DNA from: Turnera subulata
Lineage: Eukaryota; Streptophyta; Magnoliopsida; Malpighiales; Passifloraceae
Assembly: GCA_028386065.3 (NCBI GenBank)
Contig: JAKUCV010004786.1
Coordinates: 1 to 64,000, forward strand
DNA: 64,000 nucleotides
Direction: 5' to 3'
The first letter of the stretch is position 1. Every line of letters starts with the position of its first letter. Of this stretch, positions 44,134-53,130 are shown in pieces. The notes under the pieces were generated by a model, which saw nothing but the letters and a program-made list of their open reading frames with translations, was not told where the DNA came from and did no database searches. The translations under genes and the position numbers were made by a program.

Positions 44134-46206
44134 GCTAAAAGCTCAAAACACAAAGGCAAGAGGCAACTATTGCTGCTACCTAAAGTGGTGGGCCGGTAGC
44201 GTATAGCGTCAGCCTAAACTTGGATAAATGACAGTTAGAATGAAATGATACTTTTCCATCAAAAAACTGATTGGAGAAGAAGTTATGTAAAAAAAAAAGA
44301 GAAGTTATGCAGTTCCTTGATTGGTATGTATATGCACATATTTCCACTTGAACAACCTTTCCTTGCACACATCAAGCTCTTCTGTTCCAGTTATCCTCTA
44401 GTAAGGGGCGAGGCATAACATGTAATTTTCAGTATTTGATAAAAAAAAGATTGCGAGAACTAGGTGAAGGAATTTGTAATCAAGTTGCAAATTGCCAGTG
44501 ATTCTTGTAATGGCAGAATTCCACAAAAATGTACAAGCAACATCGAGACAGAAGTATATTTAATTGTTAGTTTATGTAGTTAGAATTCAAGTTTATGGTA
44601 ATCAAGATTTAGAAATCTTCTCGGCATACACTGATGTCATGTCACCATCTTCCACTTACCTGTCGAATAGTTACTTGAGACGCAGAATAAAGACCCAATT
44701 CGCATCCTGAAGTTTAGTTTTCTTTGTGCAGAAACCGAAACTCTGTTCTTGTATTGAGTATTGGCACAAAAGAAAGGAAAACATAAAAGTCATAAAAGAA
44801 ACATCGTGCTGCTACACATATAGATGCTCCACCGAAGCCCCCAACCATTGGAGATATTCTAGGCGTTGTTGCTCAGATAGGCAAAAACTGATCATGGACC
44901 TGCCGTTGCTGTCGACATTGGAAATCCATAAAGCTAGATTGCCATGACTATGGCTTAAAATAACAACTATAATCCATTCCAATGAGAGGTACTTGAATGC
45001 CGAATTTTTGCCTTACTTAAAAAAGTACTAGACAGTCCTCTTGTACTTGTGTTTCTTCCTATTAGCTTCTTGAAGTTCCGAACGAAAAGGAAGAGGAGAG
45101 ACCGGCCTATACCCTAGGAATGCAATTGTAGTATGTTACAATGGCATACTGAGCAGAGTGCACCAGGCCAAGCCAAATGTAGCCAAATCCTTTGGTAGCC
45201 AAAACCCCACAAATCAGAGAAATATCTCTAAATTACGAATCCAGCTATGATATAAATCTAGCGGGCTACATCAAAGATTGTTTCCTGATGAGTATAATAA
45301 GTTTTACAAAAACCTGAGGTCAAAGTTGGAGGCTGAGCGTAGCCCTTGCAAACAACAGAGCAGATGAATTTTGATCAAAACAAAAAACAGGAAGAAATAA
45401 ATAGTAGCATTGGTCAATCTTGACGTTTTAATCTATTCGGAAAAAATATATAGTTATCAGGTTTGTTAAGAAAACAATCATCATATACTAGAGGTGGAGA
45501 TGTTACTAGTTGGGTTAGTTGATGAGAGACATTATTTTGAAGGGATGAGAATTAATAAGAAAATAGGTAGTTTCTGTATGGAACAAAAATATAAAGACTA
45601 CATGATTTAGTTAAGGATGCTTTTGTTATTTCTGTACTAAACAAATGATTGGTGGGATGTGAATGTTGAGTAGATAAGTGTATTTGAATACTAAACATGG
45701 ACTTCCCTATATGTAGTACGATGACACAGTAATCCTCGAAGCAAGAATGAAACATCCTCGAAACTAGAATGAACAAGTCAAGTCACACAAGTAGTATATA
45801 ATAAGTAGTCAATGAGTCAACACCTGAGGAAGGAATTTTATTTTAATTTATTTTACAGTGGATACTTTTTTGGACTTGCACTTTAACCACGAGGATTAAT
45901 GCCTTATGCTACGCATAAAATATAAAGTTTTATGGTGTGGCTTCATGGACTTGCATTTCAACCACGTGTTGTACAAATAAAATATGAAGTTTTTTCTTAG
46001 TACTTGTGCACAGATTAATGTGAACTAGGGGTCCTCTTTATGGATCTTATTTTATTTTATGGTGTAATTTCTTGGACTCGCATTTCAAGTTGAAGGGTCA
46101 ATGCAATATTACTTTCATAAAATATGAAAGTCTGACTTTAAGGTGCCCGGTTCAATCTATGAACAATTAGTTAGCATGCCATAACAGAAGCTCAGAGCAG
46201 CCCAGC
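44134..46206. other. Spacer between U2 copy 2 and the PR-10 gene
   Basis: 44380-45317 is the diverged duplicate of 40180-41188 downstream of U2 copy 1: the shared blocks include the pieces near 44710-44950 and 40590-40810. 45318-46206 is absent from unit 1 and holds the PR-10 promoter with three degenerate repeats of TGGACTTGCATTTCAACCAC. No coding frame is credible here. Confidence 0.6.
45871..46095 (+). repeat. Three degenerate repeats in the PR-10 promoter
   Basis: TGGACTTGCACTTTAACCAC at 45871, TGGACTTGCATTTCAACCAC at 45946 and TGGACTCGCATTTCAAGTTG at 46073. The second and third are each preceded by TTTTATGGTGT, and all three are followed by ATAAAATAT(A/G)AA at variable distance. The second contains CCACGTG, a G-box core. 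Confidence 0.75.
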
Positions 46207-46214
46207 TATAAATA
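46207..46214 (+). promoter_or_regulatory. TATA box of the PR-10 gene
   Basis: CTATAAATACC places TATAAATA 117 bp before the start codon, leaving a leader of about 85 nt. No equivalent remains upstream of the pseudogene copy. Confidence 0.8.
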
Positions 46215-46330
46215 CCACAGGCCAGTCCTTATATTTCCACACCACAAAAAGCATATCCTAGCAATCAACAAACTCACTCTTATTTCTCTCTGTGGTCTCA
46301 TCATTCAAAAACCAGGCCAACTACGCTATA

Positions 46331-46918
46331 ATGGCCGCTCACACATTCGAAACAGAATTCAATTCTCCAATTTCTCCTGCCAAGCTTTTAGATATATTTA
46401 TCCTTAAAGCCGATGTTTATTTCCCAAAAGCTTTCAAAGACATATTTAAGAGTTTTGAGGTAATTGGAGATGGAGGACCACTACCAGGATCCATCTTGAA
46501 GTTTGTTACCCACAGCGGTAGGTTAACTAGTGTGTACGCATAATATATATATCAACTGGTTAGTTACTTTCTTGCATTTTACCGATTGGGAATGTATTTT
46601 TTGACAAATTTGTTATCTTTATGTATGTCTGCAGGCAAGGTTGCGAGAAAAACTCTTGATTCAGTTGATGTAGAGAGATTTAATCACAGCTACACCCTTT
46701 TCGAGCATGAACTTCTTGGTGACAAACTTGAGAAAATCTCTTACGATATGACCTTTGTGCCTTATCCTGATGGTGGGTCTGTAGTCAAGAGAAATGTCAA
46801 GATTTACAAAAAGGATGGTGTGGAACTCACTGAGGCTGACAAAGAGACTGGCGAAGATATGAACTTTAAACTATTTAAGATTGCAGAAGCCTACGCCTTG
46901 GCAAATCCTGATGCTTAA
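46331..46918 (+). CDS. PR-10 / Bet v 1 family protein
   Basis: Two exons, 46331-46517 and 46635-46918, give 156 residues, the usual size of pathogenesis-related class 10 proteins. These cytosolic proteins bind hydrophobic ligands such as flavonoids or cytokinins in a large cavity, and many are induced by stress. The intron lies at the position conserved in the family, about codon 62 in phase 1. Recognisable features are the MAAHTFETEF start, the glycine-rich loop GDGGPLPGS, the SYTLFEHELLGDKLEKISYDM stretch, PDGGSVVK and the C-terminal helix ending LANPDA. The glycine-rich loop carries two extra residues (Leu-Pro) compared with the family GDGGPG(S/T), and the segment after it is shorter than in Bet v 1. 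It belongs to unit 2 of the U2/PR-10 array. An earlier in-frame ATG at 46292 is out of keeping with the family. Confidence 0.94.
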
Positions 46919-47529
46919 TTTTGAAACTTCATTCACAAGAACTGTGATCAGTCTCAGTTCACATGTTTTGTTAGTGAGTGTGGGTTTTGTGTTTGTGTAG
47001 TTAAGTTGGCAACTCAGTTCTTAAGGCTACAATGTAAACATTGCCTTCGTCGCATGTTGTTGGAATTTCCTGAACCTAAAGACTACCATGACTATGGTTT
47101 GAAAGAACAATAAGTCATTTCCAGTGAAGGGTCTTGAACGCCAATTTACCTTCTTAAAAAATGGTACCAGACGGTCTTGTACAATTTTTCACCGGAGATA
47201 TAACTTGATATTTTCATTTATGCAGATATATACTCTACTTGCTTCTTTAGTTTCTTTGCTGTACCATGTGTATCCAGGGAATAAATGTTAGTCAAAACAA
47301 AGAACTAACTTATCCATTAAAGTAGTCCTACGCCGTGGGAAGAAGTAAGCAAAACCACTCACCCTAAGGAGACAGTACTCCTCCAGGAAATTGTTAATCT
47401 AGCTGTGCTCTCTTGGTAATTATGATCGCGCTCTTGAAGCATTAGATGAACCAAAAGCAAAGTTAATTCAACATTAACACTTTCATATACCAGGAATCGG
47501 ATGATCAGGAAAATTTGGTTGTAGACTTG
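46919..47529. other. PR-10 3' flank and U2 copy 3 downstream flank
   Basis: 46919-47220 is the PR-10 3' flank, shared with 41741-42080 and 50890-51150. 47330-47529 resembles the 3' flanks of U2 copies 2 and 4, with shared words ACCACTCACCC and CACTTTCATATACCAG. Non-coding. Confidence 0.65.
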
Positions 47530-47725
47530 GAGGGTGCGCCAGGCCAATGCAGTAGTGCAACGCAAAGGCGACGCTCGAGAGCCCCAGCAGCAAGCCACTG
47601 TGTTGGGCCCTCCCCTTGAAAAAAATTAATTTAATATCGAGTGGGCCTATGGCCCACGTATCAGATATTAAACTGATAAGAACAGATACTACACTTGATC
47701 TTAGCCAAAAGGCCGAGAAAGGTAT
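47530..47725 (-). ncRNA. U2: U2 snRNA gene, copy 3
   Basis: About 196 nt with the full conserved 5' region. Loop IIb reads TGGGCCTATGGCCCA on the plus strand and stays self-complementary. Stem III has CAGTGGCTTGCTGCTG. The RNA ends near GGCGCACCC, followed by CAAGTCTACAA, a 3'-box-like sequence. Confidence 0.94.
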
Positions 47726-47750
47726 GAAGAATTTAGTGGCATAAGCTGTG

Positions 47751-47801
47751 TTTTATATGCTCCATAGCCATCGACTCTCACCTTTGTACCCGATGTGGTA
47801 G
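47751..47801 (-). promoter_or_regulatory. Degenerate snRNA promoter of U2 copy 3
   Basis: TATAAAA at 47751-47757 is intact. The USE at 47791-47801 reads CTACCACATCG, with two mismatches to RTCCCACATCG, one of them in the CCC core. Spacing of 33 bp is kept. This copy is the least likely to be strongly transcribed. Confidence 0.75.
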
Positions 47802-48305
47802 AAGCTCTTTCCTTCTCTCATGGTCATCATGGGTTACACTTGTGTCTAGCCAGCCATTGGTGCCTGTGCTCTCTGCAATGTCTAATTCGATACGTAATCC
47901 ATGCCATGAGTTTGGTGATTTAATCTCTTTTTGATTACCTTGAGAGTAAACTACACCTGTAAAACATCTTTGTATCCTGCAGCACAAGACTGGTAACTGG
48001 GGTTATATTTACAGGTCCGGTCATGCCAATTTGCAAATCAAATTCTTTTAAACACCTACAAAAGCAAGCTATTCTTTAAGCCCACCATTGGATTCCATTA
48101 TAGCCATAGTTAAAGAAAAACAAGTGTCAAGAACATGGAGGATACATTTTACACCGAAGCTCCATAGTATTGAGACATTATACACACATACAAAGAAAAA
48201 AAAGACAACCTATATGACTCATTATACAGACATACAAATTATATAGTATGTACTTCCCTTACCTATTCAGTAACCATAACACCTGAGGTCACTGAGTTCT
48301 ATTGA
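47802..48305. other. Spacer between U2 copy 3 and the first small paralogue
   Basis: AT-rich, no credible coding frame. Probably includes the 3' untranslated part of the minus-strand small gene. Confidence 0.5.
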
Positions 48306-48665
48306 TCAATAATACCTACGAACTTGACTTGTCCTACCATGTTCTACAATTACAAAGCCACCATACACATGAGCTGCAATGTCGCTATTGTTGACAGGCG
48401 GCTCTTTCTTGCTGACTGCTGCTCCGTAGTATTGAGTTACCTGGTCGCTAGAAGTAACAGACATCCTGGCAGTGGAAATTTGAGGTCCGTGGAAAACAAA
48501 TGACTGGTGGTGCTGAGGATTACGATGCTGAGGAAGATTTCTTTGTCCAGTACTTGAAGGAGGCCTAGCATACCTTTCAGTTCTGCTGGCCCTGCCAAAG
48601 CACTCATCTATCAGAGGAAAGTCTTCATGTGCAATCCGGATAAGATCCTGCGGTGCCATAGTCAC
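48306..48665 (-). CDS. Unrecognised small basic protein, paralogue A
   Basis: A 119-residue frame beginning MTMAPQDLIRIAHEDFPLID and ending QVRRYY. I do not recognise the family. It has no signal peptide or membrane span; it is rich in Gln, His, Arg and Ser in the middle (QHRNPQHHQ). It shares most of its residues with paralogue B at 49681-50052, including HEDFPLID, CFGRASRTERYARPPSST, SVTSSDQVTQYYG and the identical last 27 residues. Differences are mostly substitutions plus two in-frame gaps, the pattern expected if the protein sequence is selected. It sits inside U2 unit 3, in the U2 orientation. It may be a complete single-exon gene or the last exon of a longer one. Confidence 0.65.
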   Translation of the reverse strand: MTMAPQDLIRIAHEDFPLIDECFGRASRTERYARPPSSTGQRNLPQHRNPQHHQSFVFHGPQISTARMSVTSSDQVTQYYGAAVSKKEPPVNNSDIAAHVYGGFVIVEHGRTSQVRRYY

Positions 48666-49680
48666 AGTAATATAGTACTATAGTTTGCAGAACAACTAAT
48701 CATTAACTTTGTTTTGCTTTGTGAGTGTTGATTTTGCAGCATTGTGTACTCATCACATATATATATGCAGCAGAAGCAGATCATGCATTTCTTTGGGGTG
48801 TAGCTTCAAGCTTCCTGTTCTTTTCAAAGTTTGGGGTCCATACAACTTTTGAACCGATTCCATATCCACAAGTATATATACATCCCTACTCTTTTCTGAT
48901 TTTTTATTAAAAAAAAGGTATATAGACATTCCTACAGAAGAAAAAAAGTTATCCAGAACATGACTCGATGGACGTTGTCATCTTGGCCCGCCTGAAGCTA
49001 ATTCAGTTCCTGCAGGTACAGGGTGTTGTGTAAAGACTACTTGTGGCATAAATTCTGTGGTTCTTCTAGGTAGTACACCCCCTACTCAATAGTGGCATAA
49101 CTATATTCTAGACAATCCATTCTGGCCAATTTTTTTTTTGTGATTTGGATTCTCCAAAACTGAGCACCCAGTTGATAAGGACATATGCATGGTTGTCTTA
49201 GAAAGTGTACCAAATTCTTTATCCCCAAGAGGTAATCTGTTGTTCCACTTCGTGTCAGTAACAGAAACAGAACAATAACAGACCAATTTCGGTTCCCGGT
49301 GACATCCAAAAAGAAGTTATTAACCCGGGTCGCGCACCTGACTATGGTGGGTGAGTCTCCCAATGGGGATTTTCTGCATACACAAGGACTCGAACTCGAG
49401 ACCTCGCTTAAGCGGAACAAGTGGCTTACCACTTGAACCAACCCCACATTGGTAAAGAAGTTAATAATTAATCCAACTAATAATAAGAACAGAAGCCGGC
49501 CAGTCCACCAGTCCACACATTGTGCACTGAGAGAGAAAAACCAACCAGTGCATACCTTTACAGAGCGTTGTGAAGAAAGCCAAATATGGGTGAATTTGTT
49601 CTTACATACATATTATATAGTATGTACTTCCCTTACCTATTCAGTAACCATAACACGTGAGGTCTACTGAGTTCTATTGA
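48666..49680. other. Upstream flank of paralogue A, duplicated from paralogue B, with a SINE
   Basis: 48720-49620 corresponds block by block to 50100-50850 upstream of paralogue B. The main difference is the 130-bp SINE at 49324-49453. Both flanks probably contain promoter sequence for the small genes; I could not assign an upstream exon. Confidence 0.6.
49324..49453 (-). mobile_element. tRNA-derived SINE (Au-like) with target-site duplication
   Basis: On the minus strand the element opens with GGGGTTGGTTCAAGTGGTAA, a tRNA-like A box, followed 40 bp later by GAGTTCGAGTCC (49386-49397), a B box. The body then reads ATGCAGAAAATCCCCATTGG and ends near GGTGCGCGACCCGGG. These words resemble the plant Au SINE family. 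It is flanked by AAGAAGTTATTAA and AAGAAGTTAATAA, a 13-bp target-site duplication with one mismatch. The paralogous site at about 50699-50720 has the target sequence once and no insert. Confidence 0.88.
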
Positions 49681-50052
49681 TCAATAATACCTACGAACTT
49701 GACTTGTCCTACCATGTTCTACAATCACAAAACCACCATAAACATGAGCTGCAATGTCGCTATTGATAACAGGCAGCTGAGGCGGCTCTTTCCTGCTGGC
49801 TGCTGGTCCATAGTATTGAGTTACCTGGTCGCTAGAAGTAACAGACATCCTGACAGTTGGAATTTGAGGTCCGTGGTAAACAAATGACTGATGGTGCTGA
49901 GGATTACGATGCTGAGGAAGATTTCTTTGTCCAGGACTAAGAGTACTTGAAGGAGGCCTGGCATACCTTTCAGTTCTGCTGGCCCTGCCAAAGCAGTCAT
50001 CTATCAGAGGAAAGTCTTCATGTGCAATCCGGGTGAGATCATGTGGTGCCAT
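49681..50052 (-). CDS. Unrecognised small basic protein, paralogue B
   Basis: A 123-residue frame beginning MAPHDLTRIAHEDFPLID, tandem paralogue of the frame at 48306-48665. Relative to paralogue A it has a three-residue (LSP) and a three- to four-residue (QLP) in-frame insertion and about a dozen substitutions. The C-terminal block VYGGFVIVEHGRTSQVRRYY is identical in both. Function unknown. The ATG directly follows a short AC-rich leader; the extra MT of paralogue A is absent. Confidence 0.65.
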   Translation of the reverse strand: MAPHDLTRIAHEDFPLIDDCFGRASRTERYARPPSSTLSPGQRNLPQHRNPQHHQSFVYHGPQIPTVRMSVTSSDQVTQYYGPAASRKEPPQLPVINSDIAAHVYGGFVIVEHGRTSQVRRYY

Positions 50053-51558
50053 AGTTGCAACAGTATATAGTACTATAGTTTGCAGGATAAGTAGTTATAA
50101 ACTTTGTTTTGCATTGTGACTGTTGATTTGCAGCATTGTGTACTCATCATATATATATGCAGCAGATCATGCATATCTGAGGGGTGTAGCTTCAAGCTTC
50201 CTGTTCTTTTCAAAGTTACGGGGTCCATACAACTTTTGAACCGATTCCATATCCACAAGTATATATACATCCCTACGAAGAAAAAAGAAAGTTATCCAGA
50301 ACATGACCAGATGGACCTTGTCATCTTGGCCTGCCTGAAGCTAATTCGGTTCCTGCAGGTACAAGCTATTGTGTAAAGACTACTTGTGGCATAAATTCTG
50401 TGGTTCTTTTAGGTAGGAATTTCGCTCGCCGCTACTACGCTTTTGCTTTCTTTTCCTCTGGTTACTAAGATGTTTAACTCCCTACTCAACAGTGGCATAA
50501 TTATATTCTAGACAATCCATTCTGGCTATTTTTTTTTTATTTGGATTCTCCAAAACTGAGCACCCAGTTGATAAGGACATATGCATGGTTATCTTAGAAA
50601 GTGTACCAAATTCTTTATCCCCAAGAGGTAATCTATTGTTCCACTTTGTGTCAGAAACAGAACAATAACAGACGAAATTTCGGTTCCGGGTCACATCCAA
50701 AAAGAAGTTATTAATTAATCCAACTAATAATAAGAACTGAAGCCAGTCAGTCCACACATTGTGCACTGAGAGAGAAAAACCAACCAGTGCATACCTTCAC
50801 TGAGCGAGCGAGGTGTTGTTGTCAAGAAAGCCAAATATGGGTGAACTTGTTCTTACATATATGGTGGAGGAGCTGTTGAAGAAGTTGGCTTCAATATATC
50901 AACTTATTTCTTAACTATTGCGTTCGATTATTGTTAACTGTAATAATTACATGTCAGCTAAGGCTACAATGTAAACATTGCCTTCATCGTATATTGTTGG
51001 AATATCCTGAACCTATAGATTATCATGTCTGTGGTTTGAAAGAACAATTAGTCCTTTCCGATTGGGGTTTTCAATGCCAATTTACCATCTTTTAAGCAAA
51101 AGGTACCAGAGGTCTTGTACAATGTTTCACCAGATATATAACTTGGTATATTCATTTGAGCAGATATATATTCCATTTCCCTCAGCATTTTTATTTGCTG
51201 GGAATAAATGGAAGACAAAACGAAGAACTTATTTCGCTAGTAAAATTAGTTGTCCTGCACAAGATTATTCTATACATTGAGCTATGCAAATTTTTTTTTT
51301 GGTTGCAAAAATCAGAAAACGGTGGGAAAGAGAATAAGCGAAACCACTCACCCTGAGGAGACCAGAGTTCATCGATCGATTTTAACTCTGTCAAGTCCAA
51401 AATCTCTGTCTGGGGCCATACCAGAGACTGGTAGCCACGCCCACAAAACAGAGAAATTCTTAATCCTGAAGCATTTGATACCCCTCCTGAATCTATCCAA
51501 TATGAAACACTTTCATATACCAGCAATCAGTTCATCGGGAAACTTTAATTAGAATTGG
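50053..51558. other. Flank of paralogue B, PR-10 3' remnant and U2 copy 4 downstream flank
   Basis: 50100-50850 is the duplicate of 48720-49620 without the SINE. 50890-51150 matches only the 3' flank of PR-10 (as at 41830-42080), with no PR-10 coding sequence. 51180-51558 is the U2 3' flank also seen at 43150-43860. Confidence 0.7.
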
Positions 51559-51755
51559 AGGGGTGCGCCAGGCCAATGCAGTAGTGCAACGCAAAGGCGA
51601 CGCTTGAGAGCCCCCAGCAGCAAGCTACTGTGATGGGCCCTCCCCTTGGGAAAAATTAATTTAATATCGAGTGGGCCAATGGCCCACGTATCAGATATTA
51701 AACTGATAAGAACAGATACTACACTTGATCTTAGCCAAAAGGCCGAGAAAGGTAT
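51559..51755 (-). ncRNA. U2: U2 snRNA gene, copy 4
   Basis: About 197 nt, nearly identical to copy 1; loop IIb is TGGGCCATTGGCCCA. One extra G lies in the 3' domain (CTGGGGGCTCTC against CTGGGGCTCTC), which lengthens it by one base. It ends near GGCGCACCCCTCC. Confidence 0.94.
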
Positions 51756-51780
51756 GAGTTGTTCTGACGGGCTTGTCTCG

Positions 51781-51832
51781 TTTTTATACCCATTTCCCCT
51801 GGTTAAGTTGCTCTTCTTGCCCAGTGTGGGAC
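51781..51832 (-). promoter_or_regulatory. snRNA promoter of U2 copy 4 (USE and TATA)
   Basis: TATAAAAA at 51781-51788 and GTCCCACACTG at 51822-51832, two mismatches to the USE at its 3' end while the CCCACA core is intact. The gap is 33 bp. Confidence 0.85.
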
Positions 51833-53130
51833 GCTGAAAGCGGTGGTGCAATCCAAAAACCGGCTTATATTCGCATGGGAAATGCATAATGTAATATCCT
51901 TTGGAGAAAATATAGCCTTGGATCAAAAAAAGGCCTATAGCCTCACGCCTGACCATTGCTTGATAACAGCAAATATTGTTCTCACCATGCTCTCCACATT
52001 GGAAGCAGAAGTATTAATAAAGTTATCAATGGGAGTTACGTGATTCGAGTAATTAATCAATGTCTAACCCCCGAAAACAATGTACACTTCAACTCATAGA
52101 CTTATAATCCCAATTCCTACTTCTGTTTCCATTAATCTTTCATAAGGAGCTAAGCCAAACAAGGGATTGACCAGAATTTGGCTACACAGATTGCAGAAAA
52201 GGAATTCCCGTGCCTCAACTTCCATCCATGCACTAGTAACAGTGACAACCAAATGCTTGCTAATTGCCCGTGATTATGGTAGTGGCACAATTATGCCAAC
52301 TTGTGAAAAGGCTTTGATACAGTTGCACATTTGTTTGTATGCAAGCTTATGTTCATCAGTTAATTTGACAAGACCGATGCCACCTTCTTGATTCTTCCAG
52401 TTAACTGTCATATAGGCTATAGTTACAAACTTACAACAGACATGCAGAACTATAGTGAAAGCCCCCGTCAGCATTCTCTGAAAGTTTAGTTTTCTTTGTG
52501 TAGAAAATGCAAATTCTGTTTTTGTGACGACTATCGACGAGAGAAAAGGAAATGAAAAAAGAAATATACGGCAATCATGGATAGACTCGGACTGGGCCTA
52601 AAGAAATTAAAAGTGGGGAGGTATTTTATAATACCTCTATTCGATGGAATCATCATCATTATCATCATCCACCAAACAACAGCAGAGCAGCAACAACAAC
52701 AGCACACCATGTATCGAACTCAAGACCTTGCAGTTGGCGAAAGTGACACCAAACCCAAGCGTCTAGAGACGAAGTGGTGACAGATTTAGGTGGCGCAAAG
52801 ATGTAACTTGTTCAACAAAGAAAAAGCTAATATGACATTATTTTTTTTGCCGAAGCTAATATGACATTATAGCCTTTATCTATATGCATTTGAGGAATAA
52901 ATATGCTAGAAATTAGACTTCATTTAATACAACAATTCAGGATGTTCTTCCGGCCCAACAAAAAGAAAGCAATTCAAAATGAGACAGCTAATAATTTTAT
53001 CCAAGCTCCACATTTCTATTTTCCGGTACACAAAGTTTTATTCCACCTTAGAAAAGGAAAAAAAAAGAGTGAGCCTTGCTGTGGTGGCCCTCAATAGCTT
53101 TGACTAGCTTCCCGGCGCAAAACCCCCTCC
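51833..53130. other. Right edge of the U2 array and spacer
   Basis: Around 52470-52560 the sequence still matches the U2 upstream flank of the other units (for example near 44705-44775), so unit 4 is a remnant ending about there. 52690-52780 contains a B-box-like word (GAGTTCGATAC on the minus strand) but no clear SINE. The last 100 bp are the leader of the next gene. Confidence 0.5.

Noticed and set aside
49082..49516. 144-residue minus-strand frame in the flank of paralogue A
   Set aside because: Runs through the SINE and the duplicated non-coding flank; the paralogous region breaks the frame.
52690..52785. Second SINE candidate right of the U2 array
   Set aside because: Only a B-box-like GAGTTCGATAC on the minus strand; no convincing A box or target-site duplication.
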